This document shows, piece by piece, positions 1-9,359 of a stretch of DNA of 64,000 bases; within the stretch, counting starts at the first letter, position 1; every line of letters begins with the position of its first letter. This DNA comes from SHVZ01 sp041906305 (GTDB lineage: Bacteria > Pseudomonadota > Alphaproteobacteria > SHVZ01), in contig JAYRJL010000004.1 of assembly GCA_041906305.1 (NCBI GenBank), positions 124,001 through 188,000 on the forward strand. The letters are read 5' to 3'. Below the pieces are notes generated by a model that was given only the letters and a program-made list of their open reading frames with translations, did no database searches and was not told where the DNA came from. The position numbers and the translations under genes were made by a program.

Positions 1-73
1 CGATCGTCGGCCCGGGCGAGGCGCAGGCGACGAAGAGGACGGCGGCAAAGGCGAGAAGGGCCTCCAGGCTCAT
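1..73 (-). CDS. LysE/RhtB-family amino-acid exporter, N-terminal fragment
   Basis: This is the first 24 codons of a gene running off the left edge. The minus-strand ATG is at 73-71. The product begins with a hydrophobic helix ending in ACASPGPTI, which matches the first membrane helix and the conserved PGP turn of LysE/RhtB translocators (inner-membrane amino-acid or metabolite exporters). The start lies 5 bases downstream of the ppa stop on the same strand, so the two are probably cotranscribed. The rest of the protein is outside the window, so the family call rests on this short stretch only. Confidence 0.6.
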   Translation of the reverse strand, partial: MSLEALLAFAAVLFVACASPGPTI

Positions 74-77
74 CCGG

Positions 78-608
78 TCATCCCTTCTTCGCGCGGACGA
101 TCGCGTCCATCACCAGCTGCTCGGCCTCGTCGACATCGGCCCACTTCACGACCTTCGCCCATTTGCCCTTCTCGAGGTCCTTGTAGTGCTCGAAGAAGTG
201 CGAGATCTGCTCGCAGAGGATCGCGGGCAGGTCCTTGTAGCTGCGGATGCCGGTGTAGAAGGGATGCAGCGCGTCGACGGGCACGGCCAGGATCTTCTCG
301 TCCATGCCGGCATTGTCCTCCATCACCAGCGCGCCGACAGGCCGGCAGCGGATGATGGCGCCGGGGACGACCGGAACCTGGCCGACGACGATCACGTCGC
401 ACGGATCGCCGTCGCCCGACAGCGTGTGCGGGATGAAGCCGTAGTTTCCCGGATAGAACATCGCGGTGTGCAGGAAGCGGTCGACGAACAAGGCACCCGA
501 CGCCTTGTCGATCTCGTACTTGACCGGTACGCCGCCGAGTGGGATCTCGATCAGGACGTTGAGATCCTTCGGCGGGTTCGCCCCGATCGATATCTTCGAC
601 AGGTCCAT
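78..608 (-). CDS. ppa: Inorganic pyrophosphatase (family I)
   Basis: Hydrolyses cytosolic pyrophosphate to two phosphates, pulling biosynthetic reactions forward. The 176-residue length is normal for bacterial family I enzymes. The metal-binding signature is intact (D66-G-D68-P-C-D71 followed by VIVV), preceded by the typical YPGNYGFIPHT segment near residues 52-62. The start follows closely on the stop of the gamma-glutamyltransferase gene (8-base gap), and the LysE-type fragment follows it, so this is probably a minus-strand operon. Housekeeping gene with no unusual features. Confidence 0.97.
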   Translation of the reverse strand: MDLSKISIGANPPKDLNVLIEIPLGGVPVKYEIDKASGALFVDRFLHTAMFYPGNYGFIPHTLSGDGDPCDVIVVGQVPVVPGAIIRCRPVGALVMEDNAGMDEKILAVPVDALHPFYTGIRSYKDLPAILCEQISHFFEHYKDLEKGKWAKVVKWADVDEAEQLVMDAIVRAKKG

Positions 609-615
609 GGGGGCT

Positions 616-2241
616 TCAGTAGGCGAGCGCCCAGCCGTCGCGGCGCGGGTCGGATCCCGCCATGCGCACGCCGTTCTCGAGGATGCGGATCGCCTCCACG
701 CTGCACGGGCCTTCGAGGTCGCCGACGACCTTCACGTTGTGGCCTTTCCGCCGGAGCGTCTCGACCGTCTCCTTCTTGAAGCGGCCTTCGAGCGTCACCG
801 AATCCTCGCCGGTATGCGGGTAGTTGGCGGCCTGGCCCGGCTGTATGCAGGTCCAGCGCGGCATCTCCAGCGCCTGCTGCGGGTCGTAGCCGTGCTCGAT
901 CATCGCGACCAGCACCTGGAAGTTGACCTGCACCTGGTTGTCGGCGCCCGGGGTACCGAAGACGCACCACGGCTTGCCGTCCTTGAGCACCATCGGCGCA
1001 TTCATCGTGTGGCGCACGCGCTTGCCGGGCTTGAGCTGGTTCGCGTGCCCGTCGGCCAGGTGCCAGTAGGCCATGCGGTTGTTGAGCAGGATGCCGGTAT
1101 CGCCGGCGGTGACACCTGAGCCGAAGCCCGAGTTGATGCTCTGGATCGCCGAGACCGCGTTGCCCTCGGCGTCGACGACGCAATAGTAGGTCGTGTCGCC
1201 GCCTGCGGCGGCCGAGAAAGGTTCCGGCGCCGAGGCCTTGTTGCGGTCGATGCGCGCCGCGCACTCGTCGGCGTAGGCATCCGAAAGCAGCTTCTCAAGC
1301 GGCACCTCGCCGTGGCGCGGATCGGTGCCGTACCGCTCTCGGTCGAGGAAGGCGAGCTTCCGCGCCTCGACGAGCAGGTGCACGAGCTCCGCCGATCCCT
1401 GCTTCAGGCTCTTGAGGTCGAAGCGCTCGGCGATCTTGAGCTCCTGCAGCATCACGAACCCGGTCGAGTTCGGCGGTGTCTGCGTTACCTGGTAGCCGCG
1501 ATAGGTGATGCCGATCGGCTGGGTTTCCTCCGCGTGGCACCCGGCCAGGTCGCGCTCGCCGATCAGCACGCCCTGGGTCTGGCAGGCCGCCGCGAGCCGC
1601 TTGGCGAGGCGGCCGCGATACATCGTGTCCGCGCCATCGGCGGCGATCTCCTCGAGTGTACGGGCCAGGTCTTCCTGGATGACCAAGCTGCCGACCACCG
1701 GCGCCTTGCCGGTCTTGGGATCGAGAAAGACCTTGCGACTGCGCGGATCGGCGGAGAGGACCTTCTCGTACTCGCCGGCGAAGTGCGAGTAGCCATGGGT
1801 GGCGGCGAAGCCGTTGCGCGCGTAATCGATGGCCGTGGCGAACAGCTCGGACCAGGACAGTTTGCCATGTGCCTTGTGCATCATGCCCATGGCCGCGACG
1901 GTCGCCGGTATCGAGGTCGAAAGAGGGCCGGTTACGGGGATGCCGCCCTCTTTGCGGTATCGGTCGAGGGTCGCCTGCTCGGGCGCCGCACCGGTTCCGT
2001 TGTAGACCGTGGCCTTGCCGGCCTTCGCCAACCAAACATTGTAGAAGCCGTCGCCGCCGATGCCCGACATCATCGGCTCGACCACGCCGAGCGCGAAGGA
2101 GATCGCCACCGTTGCGTCGACCGCGTTGCCGCCGGCGCGGAGCACGTCGAAGCCGGCCTGGGTCGCCAGCGGATGGTTGGTCGCGACGGCGCCGCGGCGC
2201 CCCATGATCAGCGGGCGATGGCTGCGAGGATCGGGAAGCAT
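616..2241 (-). CDS. Gamma-glutamyltransferase family protein
   Basis: A 541-residue Ntn-hydrolase of the gamma-glutamyltranspeptidase family. These are made as one chain that cleaves itself before a threonine, which then acts as nucleophile on gamma-glutamyl compounds such as glutathione. The predicted nucleophile is T350 in GGDTTYYCVVDAEGNAVS. The histidine usual after the two threonines is a tyrosine here, as I recall for YwrD-like members, so substrate may differ from classical GGT. No obvious N-terminal signal peptide: the protein begins MLPDPRSHRP, suggesting a cytoplasmic enzyme. It is transcribed away from the M81 peptidase operon and towards ppa. Both could share a role in peptide scavenging, which is inference from position. 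Confidence 0.9.
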   Translation of the reverse strand: MLPDPRSHRPLIMGRRGAVATNHPLATQAGFDVLRAGGNAVDATVAISFALGVVEPMMSGIGGDGFYNVWLAKAGKATVYNGTGAAPEQATLDRYRKEGGIPVTGPLSTSIPATVAAMGMMHKAHGKLSWSELFATAIDYARNGFAATHGYSHFAGEYEKVLSADPRSRKVFLDPKTGKAPVVGSLVIQEDLARTLEEIAADGADTMYRGRLAKRLAAACQTQGVLIGERDLAGCHAEETQPIGITYRGYQVTQTPPNSTGFVMLQELKIAERFDLKSLKQGSAELVHLLVEARKLAFLDRERYGTDPRHGEVPLEKLLSDAYADECAARIDRNKASAPEPFSAAAGGDTTYYCVVDAEGNAVSAIQSINSGFGSGVTAGDTGILLNNRMAYWHLADGHANQLKPGKRVRHTMNAPMVLKDGKPWCVFGTPGADNQVQVNFQVLVAMIEHGYDPQQALEMPRWTCIQPGQAANYPHTGEDSVTLEGRFKKETVETLRRKGHNVKVVGDLEGPCSVEAIRILENGVRMAGSDPRRDGWALAY

Positions 2242-2417
2242 GGCGGCCTCATGTTGGGGCAGGCGGGGAGGGACGCCATCCTAGCGCCGTCCGGCCCTCG
2301 AATCCGAGCGTAAAGACAGGCTTCGCCACGACTGACGGGTGCGGCTCCGCCGGGCGCGGCTTGTCCTTGCCCGGTCCCTCCGCCTCTGACTACCCTTTGC
2401 CGAATAAGGGAGAGGCC

Positions 2418-3899
2418 ATGCACGTCGCGATCGCCGGTCTGATGCTGGAATCCGTCAGCTTCCTGCCGGAGCCGACCACGCTCGCGGACTTCCAGCGCGA
2501 GGAACTGTCGGGCCAAGCCGTCATCGACGGGCATCGCGGCACCAACCGTATCATCGGCGGCTTCGTCGAGGTCTGCGAGGCCGAGGGCATCCGCATGACC
2601 GGCATCGTCTCGGCCGGCGCCGGTGCCGCGGCGTCGGCGACCGACGAGGCGTTCGACCACTACGTCACGCGGATCTGCGACGGCATCGCCGCGATCAAGG
2701 ACGATATCGACGGCGTGCTGCTGTCGCTGCATGGCGCGATGACGACGGTCACCCGCACCGATCCGGATGCCGACATCGTCCGCGAGGTGCGCAGGATCGT
2801 CGGGCCCGACCTGCCGATCGTCGTCGGTCTCGACTATCACGGCAATCTCGACGAGGAGATCCTGCGCTACGCCGATGCGCTGTTCGGCTATCACTACTCG
2901 CCGCACACCGACATGGGCGAGACCGGCGCCCGCGCCGCGCGCTGCCTGGTGCGCTGGCTCAAGACAGGCAAGAAGCCGGCGACTGCGATCGCCAGGCCCG
3001 GCGTCATGGTGCCGAGCATTTTCAGCGCGACCAACCTGGAACCCCTGGCGGGGCTGGTGCGCGAGTCGATCGAGATGCCTTCAAAGGTGCCCGGCCTGCA
3101 CGACGTCACGATCTTTGCCGGTTTTTCCTATGCGGACGCACCGAACACCGGCTTTTCGGTGGTCGCGGTCGCCGACGACAAGGCGACGGCGCAGCAGGCG
3201 GCCGACGATCTCTCGCTCAAGATCGAGTACGAGCGCCACCAGCTCTACAAGCGCGACATGGTGATGACGCTCAAGCAAGGAGTCGACGAGGCGCTGCGCC
3301 GGTCGAACTCGGCCACGAAGCCGCTCGTGCTTCTGGAGCATGCCGACCGGCTCAACGACTCCACGCACATCCTGAAGGAGCTGATCCGTCGCGGGGTGCG
3401 CAAGGCGATGGTGCCGTTTCTCTGGGATCCGAAGGCGGCGGCCGCGGCCGTCGCGGCCGGGAAGGGGGCGACCGTGTCGCTCGATGTCGGCGGCTTCTCC
3501 TCCGATCGTGCCGGCGGTCCGGCGCGGCTCACCGGTAAGGTGCTCTTCGCCGGCGACCTCACCTACAAGACCACCGGTCCCGTTGGCCGAGGTGCCGAGC
3601 AGCGCTTGGGTCCCACCGCGCTGATCGACGCCAACGGCATCCTCGTCAGCATCACGACCAAGCCGATCACGGCGATCGACACCGACTGCTTCACCCAGTT
3701 CGGGCTCGAGGCCGAGGACTTCCCGATCATCGTGCTGCGCTCGAAAACGCATTTCCGCGCGGTCTACCAGCCGCTGGCCGAAGACATCCTGATCGTCGAC
3801 ACGGCGGACTGGGGCCCGGCGGATCTCACCACCCTGCCGTACAAGCACGTGCCGACCGATCGCACCTATCCCTTCGTCGACCGCGGAAGACCCGGATGA
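2418..3899 (+). CDS. M81 family metallopeptidase (MlrC-like), first copy
   Basis: Predicted zinc peptidase of the M81/MlrC (microcystinase C) family, about 493 residues, including the C-terminal MlrC domain. Visible conserved pieces are LSLHGAMTT, LDYHGNLDEE and the H-T-D-M-G-E-T segment, which together carry the Asp and His metal ligands known for this family. I chose ATG 2418 because AGGGAGAGG lies just upstream and the protein then starts MHVAIAGLMLES, as family members do. An in-frame extension further upstream is unlikely. Its stop overlaps the next start (ATGA). True substrates are unknown: MlrC cleaves linearised microcystin, but most relatives act on other small peptides. Confidence 0.92.
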   Translation: MHVAIAGLMLESVSFLPEPTTLADFQREELSGQAVIDGHRGTNRIIGGFVEVCEAEGIRMTGIVSAGAGAAASATDEAFDHYVTRICDGIAAIKDDIDGVLLSLHGAMTTVTRTDPDADIVREVRRIVGPDLPIVVGLDYHGNLDEEILRYADALFGYHYSPHTDMGETGARAARCLVRWLKTGKKPATAIARPGVMVPSIFSATNLEPLAGLVRESIEMPSKVPGLHDVTIFAGFSYADAPNTGFSVVAVADDKATAQQAADDLSLKIEYERHQLYKRDMVMTLKQGVDEALRRSNSATKPLVLLEHADRLNDSTHILKELIRRGVRKAMVPFLWDPKAAAAAVAAGKGATVSLDVGGFSSDRAGGPARLTGKVLFAGDLTYKTTGPVGRGAEQRLGPTALIDANGILVSITTKPITAIDTDCFTQFGLEAEDFPIIVLRSKTHFRAVYQPLAEDILIVDTADWGPADLTTLPYKHVPTDRTYPFVDRGRPG

Positions 3900-5377
3900 A
3901 ACGCCTCGCCGCTGCCAAGTTCGCCCACGAAAGCAACTCCTTCACCCCGGGCAATACCACCGAGGCGGACTTCCGCGCCTATGGCTGGCATCTCGGCAAC
4001 GAGGCGCCCCAGAAATACGCCGGCACCCGGACCTCGATGGGGGCGGTGCTCGACTTCACCGCCAGGAATCCGGAATGGCAGGCGACCTTCCTCACCTGCG
4101 CTTCGGCGAACCCGGCCGGCCCGCTGACTGACGAGGTCTACGAGAAGATCCTGGGCGAGATCCTGGATGGCCTGCGCGGCAAGCCCTGGGATGCGGTCTA
4201 TCTCTGCCTGCACGGAGCGATGCTGCGCGCCGGCAACCCCAGAGCGGACGAAGAGATCATCGAGCGCGTGCGCAAGGTGATCGGTGCCGCGACGCCGCTC
4301 GGCGTCAGCTACGACCTGCACGGCAATCTCGGGGAGAAGCAGATCAAGGCCGCGACCGTCGCGGTCGGCTACAAGACGCACCCGCACGTCGACATGTACG
4401 AGACGACGGAGAAGACGCTGCGTCTGCTGGCGGGGACTGCCGACGGCAGCATCCGTCCCGTTGGCGCGCTCGCCCGCGTGCCGACGCTGTTCCCGAGCGT
4501 CAACATGCGGACGACGGGCGACGGGCCGATGGCCGAGATGGAAGCGATCGCGGCAGCGGCCGAGAAAAAATACGGCGTGCTCGACGTCACCGTCTTCGGC
4601 GGATTCCCCTATGCCGACACGCCCTATGCGGGCGGCTCGATCATGGTCCATGCCGACGGCGACGAAGCGCTGGCCCAGAAGGTTGCCCGCGAGGTTGCCG
4701 ACGAGATGATGCGGCTGGCGCCGAAGTTCCAGATGGCGCTGCCGACCCCGGCGGAGGCGATCCGGAAGGCGCTGGCCTCGCCGGCGGGCTGCGCGGTCGT
4801 GCTCGAGAACTCCGACAACCCAGGCTCCGGCGGTATCGGCGACACGCCGGGCCTGTTCCGCGCCTTGATCGACGCCAAGCCGGACGTTCCGACCGCCTTC
4901 GCCTTCTTCCGCGACGAGGCGGTGGTGGCCGAGGCGCACAAGGCCGGCGTCGGCGCGGTGCTCGACATCAGCCTCGGCGGAAAGCTCTCGGACCTGTTCG
5001 GCCCGCCGGTCGCGGTGAAGGGCCGGGTGACGATGCTGACCGACGGCCGCTTCAAGAACGTCGGCCCGATGTCGACGCACCTCGAGGTCTCGCTCGGCCG
5101 CACCGCGCTCCTCGACGTCGACGGCATCAAGGTGATCCTGACCGAGCACTGCCTGTCGCCGAACGATCCCGGATTCCTGCTCATGCACGGGATCGATCCG
5201 TCGACGCTCCGGCTCCTCTGCGTCAAGGCGAAGAACCATATCCGTGCCGGCATCCTGCCTTACGTGAAGACGATGATCGATTGCGATGCACCGGGACCGG
5301 CGACGATCGACATGCGGAACTTCACCTTCCGCCACCTGCCGCAAGCGCTCATGCCCAACCGAATGGAGGGAAGATGA
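3896..5377 (+). CDS. M81 family metallopeptidase (MlrC-like), second copy
   Basis: Second, divergent M81/MlrC peptidase of 493 residues. It retains LCLHGAML, YDLHGNLGEKQ and H-P-H-V-D-M-Y-E-T, the metal-site segments also present in the preceding gene. It is coupled to its neighbours at both ends: its ATG overlaps the upstream stop, and its TGA overlaps the ATG of the binding-protein gene. The pair looks like an old tandem duplication or a heteromeric or two-step system for a peptide that the downstream binding protein captures. Exact substrate cannot be told from sequence. Confidence 0.92.
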   Translation: MKRLAAAKFAHESNSFTPGNTTEADFRAYGWHLGNEAPQKYAGTRTSMGAVLDFTARNPEWQATFLTCASANPAGPLTDEVYEKILGEILDGLRGKPWDAVYLCLHGAMLRAGNPRADEEIIERVRKVIGAATPLGVSYDLHGNLGEKQIKAATVAVGYKTHPHVDMYETTEKTLRLLAGTADGSIRPVGALARVPTLFPSVNMRTTGDGPMAEMEAIAAAAEKKYGVLDVTVFGGFPYADTPYAGGSIMVHADGDEALAQKVAREVADEMMRLAPKFQMALPTPAEAIRKALASPAGCAVVLENSDNPGSGGIGDTPGLFRALIDAKPDVPTAFAFFRDEAVVAEAHKAGVGAVLDISLGGKLSDLFGPPVAVKGRVTMLTDGRFKNVGPMSTHLEVSLGRTALLDVDGIKVILTEHCLSPNDPGFLLMHGIDPSTLRLLCVKAKNHIRAGILPYVKTMIDCDAPGPATIDMRNFTFRHLPQALMPNRMEGR

Positions 5378-6936
5378 CCTGGAAGACACGCCTGCTGGCC
5401 GCCGTGCTCGTCGCGGCGGCGGCACCGGCCCTGGGCCAGACGACGCTCAAGGTCGTTCCGCACGCCGATCTCTCGACGCTGGATCCGATCCAGTCAACGG
5501 CGCGGATCACGGTCAATCACGGCAATATGGTCTACGACACGCTCTATGCGTGGGACGAGGACCTGAACGTCAAGCCGCAGATGGTCGGCGAGGCGAAGCG
5601 GTCGGCGGACGGGCTCAACCTCACCATGACCCTGAGGCCGGGCCTCAAGTTCCATGACGGCTCGCCGGTGCGGGCGGCCGACGTGGTCGCGTCGGTCAAG
5701 CGCTGGATGGTGCGCGACACCGCCGGGCGCAAGCTCGCGGAGTTCCTGGGCGAGATCAAAGTGGTCGACGACAACAACGTCGCGATCGTCTTGAAGCAGC
5801 CGGCCGGCTGGGTCGAGTTCGCGCTCGGCGCCTCGGCCGGCACGATCCCCGTGATCATGCGCGAGAAGGAGGCGGCGACCGATCCCAACAAGGGCGTGAC
5901 CGAGATGGTGGGTTCGGGACCTTTCAAGTTCGTCCCGGGCGAGTGGAAGCCGGGCAGCAAGGTCGTCTATGCCAAGAACACCGACTACGTGCCGCGCAGC
6001 GAGGCGCCGTCGGGGCTGGCGGGCGGCAAGGTGGTCAAGGTCGACCGCGTCGAATGGCAGGTGATCCCCGACCCGGCGACGGCGGTGAACGCACTCGTCG
6101 CGGGGGAGGTCGACCTCCTCGACTCGACGCCCAACGACTTCATCCCGCAGCTCGCGCGCAACAAGGACATCGTCGTCCGCCCGATCGACAAGGGCGGCGT
6201 CGGCGTGCTTCGCCCGAACTTCTTGCATCCGCCGTTCAACAACGCGAAGGCCCGCCAGGCGGTGGCGATGCTGTTCGACCAGCAGGACTTCCTCCGCGCC
6301 CAGGTCGGCGACGAGAAATGGTGGAAGGTCTGCCACGCCTACTTCTTCTGCGGAACGCCGTTCGGCACCGAGGCGGGCAGCGAGGCCTACCGGAAGCCCG
6401 ACAAGGAGAAGGCGAAGCAGCTTCTCGCCGAAGCCGGCTACAAGGGCGAGAAGATCATCATCCTGTCACCAACCAGCAGCCAGTCGATCAGCTCGCTCTC
6501 CGAGGTCGCCGCCGACCAGTTGCGCTCGATCGGCGTCAACGTCGATCTCCAGGGCATGGAGTGGAACGCGATGCTGGCGCGGCGCACGAAGAAGGATCCG
6601 CCCGAGCAGGGCGGCTGGCACATCGCGCCGACCACGGTCTCGAACGGCCTGGTCTTCCATCCGCTGATCAACTTCGCCTCGGATACGGCCTGCGGCGGCC
6701 GCAACTGGCCGGGTTGGCCCTGCGATGAGGAGGCGGAGAAGCTCAAGGTGGCGTTCCTCGCTGCCGTCGACCCGGCCGAGCAGAAGCGCCTCGCCGAGGC
6801 GTTGCACAAGCGCCTCTGGGAATTCGTTCCCTACTGGATGACCGGCCAGTTCCAGTCGCCCTACGCCTGGCGCGCCAACGTCCAGGGCGTGGTCAATGCC
6901 AGCGTGATCGTCTTCTGGAACATCTCGAAGAGCTGA
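5374..6936 (+). CDS. ABC transporter substrate-binding protein, family 5 (Opp/Dpp type)
   Basis: Periplasmic solute-binding protein of the oligopeptide/dipeptide/nickel class (SBP_bac_5), 520 residues. The start at 5374 overlaps the previous stop and gives a clean signal peptide (MTWKTRLLAAVLVAAAAPALG). The mature part begins TTLKVVPHADLSTLDP, typical of this family, and includes the LKFHDGSPVRAADVVASVKR segment. No permease or ATPase genes follow: the next gene is convergent. The protein must therefore use a transporter encoded elsewhere or act as a peptide chaperone for the two M81 enzymes. The operon context suggests peptide uptake and degradation. Confidence 0.93.
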   Translation: MTWKTRLLAAVLVAAAAPALGQTTLKVVPHADLSTLDPIQSTARITVNHGNMVYDTLYAWDEDLNVKPQMVGEAKRSADGLNLTMTLRPGLKFHDGSPVRAADVVASVKRWMVRDTAGRKLAEFLGEIKVVDDNNVAIVLKQPAGWVEFALGASAGTIPVIMREKEAATDPNKGVTEMVGSGPFKFVPGEWKPGSKVVYAKNTDYVPRSEAPSGLAGGKVVKVDRVEWQVIPDPATAVNALVAGEVDLLDSTPNDFIPQLARNKDIVVRPIDKGGVGVLRPNFLHPPFNNAKARQAVAMLFDQQDFLRAQVGDEKWWKVCHAYFFCGTPFGTEAGSEAYRKPDKEKAKQLLAEAGYKGEKIIILSPTSSQSISSLSEVAADQLRSIGVNVDLQGMEWNAMLARRTKKDPPEQGGWHIAPTTVSNGLVFHPLINFASDTACGGRNWPGWPCDEEAEKLKVAFLAAVDPAEQKRLAEALHKRLWEFVPYWMTGQFQSPYAWRANVQGVVNASVIVFWNISKS

Positions 6937-6939
6937 GCT

Positions 6940-8745
6940 TCAGTCGGCTCCCCTTCCTCGCGCATCGTGCGGGGGAGGGGCGTCGGGCTCGCGCCGGTCG
7001 GCCTCGAAGATCGTGGTGAGCTCGGCCGCGGCTTCCTGGGCGCTCTGCAGCACCTTGCGTTCGTCCTGGTAGAAGGCATGGGCCTGGCGGAGCGTGTCCT
7101 CGTCGTGTTCGGTGAACATGCCGATCGCCCGCTTGATGCTGGCCTCGGCGATGCCGAGTTCCGCCATCACCATCTCCGAGAGCCTCAGGCTCGAGTGGAA
7201 GGTCTCTCGGACGATCGCCGTGAGGCCGCGATCCATCAGCAGGTGGACGTGCCGGCGGTTGCGGGCGCGCGACATCACTTTGAGATGAGGGAAGTGGCGC
7301 TTGGCGATCTCGGCGAGCCGCAGGGTCTCTTCTGTGTCGTCGACCGCGATCACCAGGACCTTGGCCTCGTCGGCACCGGCGGCCCGCAGGAGCTCGAGGC
7401 GGGTTGGGTCGCCGAAATAGACGACGGTGCCGAAGCGGCGGAGCACGGCGACCTGCTCGGCGTCTTTGTCGAGCGCGGTGAACGGAATACCCTGCAGGCG
7501 GAGGAGGCGGCCGACGATCTGCCCCATGCGGCCGAAGCCGGCGATGATGACCGGCGTTCCCTGGGCCTCGATGCGGTCGTAGTCGGGCTCGGGTGTTGGG
7601 GCACCGAGGCGCGGCACGATCAGCTTCTCGGAGGCGGCGAACAGAAGCGGCGTCGCCGCCATCGAGAGCGCCACGATCAGCATGGCGCGGTCCGCTTCTG
7701 CCTGTGCCAGCGTGCCGGCCGTGACCGCGACGCCGAACAGGACGAAGCTGAACTCGCTTCCCTGCGGCAGGGCCAGCGCGAAGCGGAGCGCGGTCTTCGC
7801 GTCCTGCCCGGCGATCACCCCCAAGGCGAAGACGATCGCGGCCTTGACCGCGACCAGGCCGATCACGCCGGCGACGATCAGCACCGGCTCTGCCAGCACC
7901 AGTCCCAGGTTCGCCGACATGCCGACCGACATGAAGAAGAAGCCGAGGAGGAGGCCCTCGAACGGCTCGATGTCGGCCTGGAGCTCGTGGCGGTAGGAGG
8001 AGTCCGACAGCAGCACGCCGGCGAGGAAGGCGCCGAGCGAGGTCGAGAGCCCGGCGAGATGGGCCAAGGTCGCGGTGCCGACCACGGTCAGCAGCGCCAT
8101 CGCGGTGAAGACCTCAGGCGTGCGGGCGCCGCCGAGGAGGTTGAAGACGGGCGCGACGACGAAGCGACCGCCCACGACGATCGCGACCGCGACCGCGATC
8201 GCCTCCAGAACGTCCCTCCACGACACGGCCTCCGCCATCGAGCCGCCGGCGAGCAGGGGAACGGCGGCGACCAGCGGGATGAAAGCCAGGTCCTGGAACA
8301 GCAGCACCGAGAAGCTGTCGCGGCCGGCGGTCGAGGCCAGCAGATCCCGCTCGGCCAGCATCGGCAGGACGATGGCGGTCGAGGAGAGGGCGAGGCCCGC
8401 CCCGATCACCGCCGCACCGGGCCAAGCCGCCCCGGCCCACCAGGCGAAGACGGCAATGGCGGCGCCGGTCAGCACCAGCTGGCCGGTGCCGAGGCCGAGG
8501 ATCGCCCGCCGCATGACCCAAAGGCGCTGCGGGCGCAGCTCCAGGCCGATCAGGAACAGGAGCATGATGACGCCGAGCTCGGAGACCTGGGCGATCTGCT
8601 CGACATCCGCCACCAGGCCGAGCGCCGAGGGGCCGATGGCGGCACCGGCGACGAGGTAACCCAGCACGCTACCGAATCCGAAGCGCCGGGACAGCGGCAC
8701 GAACAGCACGGACGCGGCCAGAAGGACGACGAGGGTTTCGAGCAT
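6940..8745 (-). CDS. Kef-type K+/H+ antiporter (CPA2 family) with RCK domain
   Basis: Inner-membrane monovalent cation:proton antiporter of 601 residues. The first ~375 residues form the many-helix CPA2 domain, with LGYLVAGAAIGP near residue 30, FLIGLEL near 65 and SVLLFQDLAFIPL near 150. A cytoplasmic Rossmann-type RCK/TrkA-N domain follows (VIIAGFGRMGQIVGRLL and ALDKDAEQV) and a charged tail ends the protein. The architecture and segments such as FPHLKVMSRARNR match KefB/KefC, which export K+ when cells face electrophiles. No KefF/KefG oxidoreductase subunit lies next to it. The stop is 4 bases from the convergent binding-protein gene. The last codons contain a hairpin at 6950-6980. Confidence 0.92.
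   Translation of the reverse strand: MLETLVVLLAASVLFVPLSRRFGFGSVLGYLVAGAAIGPSALGLVADVEQIAQVSELGVIMLLFLIGLELRPQRLWVMRRAILGLGTGQLVLTGAAIAVFAWWAGAAWPGAAVIGAGLALSSTAIVLPMLAERDLLASTAGRDSFSVLLFQDLAFIPLVAAVPLLAGGSMAEAVSWRDVLEAIAVAVAIVVGGRFVVAPVFNLLGGARTPEVFTAMALLTVVGTATLAHLAGLSTSLGAFLAGVLLSDSSYRHELQADIEPFEGLLLGFFFMSVGMSANLGLVLAEPVLIVAGVIGLVAVKAAIVFALGVIAGQDAKTALRFALALPQGSEFSFVLFGVAVTAGTLAQAEADRAMLIVALSMAATPLLFAASEKLIVPRLGAPTPEPDYDRIEAQGTPVIIAGFGRMGQIVGRLLRLQGIPFTALDKDAEQVAVLRRFGTVVYFGDPTRLELLRAAGADEAKVLVIAVDDTEETLRLAEIAKRHFPHLKVMSRARNRRHVHLLMDRGLTAIVRETFHSSLRLSEMVMAELGIAEASIKRAIGMFTEHDEDTLRQAHAFYQDERKVLQSAQEAAAELTTIFEADRREPDAPPPHDARGRGAD
6950..6980. terminator. GC-rich hairpin between convergent genes, related to the palindromic repeats
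   Basis: Fourteen bases CCCCTTCCTCGCGC can pair, counting G-U wobbles, with GTGCGGGGGAGGGG across a 3-base loop. The hairpin lies inside the last codons of the Kef gene and just after the convergent binding-protein gene ends at 6936. It could limit read-through in both directions, though there is no T-run. Its sequence resembles one arm of the longer palindromic repeats at 39.5, 51.6 and 56.6 kb, so it may be a short relic of that family. Confidence 0.4.
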
Positions 8746-8895
8746 CCTTGAATTTCCCGGGGGATCGGCGATCCGGGCGATCCGGATCGCGCGGGGTGGA
8801 ACCCGGTGTAGGGCCTTCCTTTTGTCTTGGCCAGGATTCGGTTAAACCACGGTCACGATGCGGGCGAACGGGCGATCGGAACGGGGGCGGGCGTG

Positions 8896-9294
8896 ATGCG
8901 GGGCGAGGACAGCCTGCCGCGGGTCCCGCTTCGCAAGGCGATCCAGTCGCTCTGCCGGCTGGTCTATTCGAAGCTGGTGCAGGCGCGGAAGCTCCGCGAC
9001 GACGTCCGCCAGCAGATCGGACGCGACGTGGCCCTGGTCAAGGCCGCCTCGGGGTCGCTGTCGTGGAATACGAACTCGCTCGGCGGCATCCACGACGTCG
9101 AGTTCCTGGAGGCGGTCCGGCGGCTGACCGGCATCGTGCGGCTCAGCGTGGCGTCCGCCGATTCCGCGGCCCTGGCCGAGGAGACGGAGCTGATGGAGGA
9201 TCTCCAGGCGATCGACCTGATCCTCAAGGAGACCCAGAAGCAGTTCCCCATGCCCGAGTCGCGCGCCACCCGTTGGCGGAATCCGGAAGAGTAG
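8896..9294 (+). CDS. Conserved hypothetical protein, helical, 132 aa
   Basis: Not a family I recognise. The start was set at ATG 8896; GTG 8893 is an alternative. The product is soluble, rich in Leu, Glu, Arg and Lys, with no signal peptide or membrane segment. It looks mostly alpha-helical: residues ~12-45 contain repeated basic and hydrophobic positions, and a second helical part with acidic residues (AEETELMEDLQAIDLILKE) lies near 100-115. It stands alone between the Kef gene (divergent) and tRNA-Gln (opposite strand). Codon use matches its neighbours, so I believe it is real. Confidence 0.65.
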   Translation: MRGEDSLPRVPLRKAIQSLCRLVYSKLVQARKLRDDVRQQIGRDVALVKAASGSLSWNTNSLGGIHDVEFLEAVRRLTGIVRLSVASADSAALAEETELMEDLQAIDLILKETQKQFPMPESRATRWRNPEE

Positions 9295-9314
9295 CCGGCG
9301 CTCGCCGGCAGGAT

Positions 9315-9335
9315 CGCCCGCTGGGGCGTTCCTTT
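9315..9335 (+). terminator. Weak rho-independent terminator
   Basis: CGCCC-GCTG-GGGCG followed by TTCCTTT, 20 bases after the stop of the gene at 8896-9294. The stem is only 5 bp and the T-run is interrupted, so termination may be partial. Confidence 0.4.
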
Positions 9336-9359
9336 AGTTCATTGATTTTCAAGAGAAAA

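Noticed and set aside
6967..8751. A 594-codon plus-strand open frame opposite the Kef antiporter
   Set aside because: Strongly repetitive Gln/Arg/Gly/Glu composition, no family motif, antisense to a clear antiporter.
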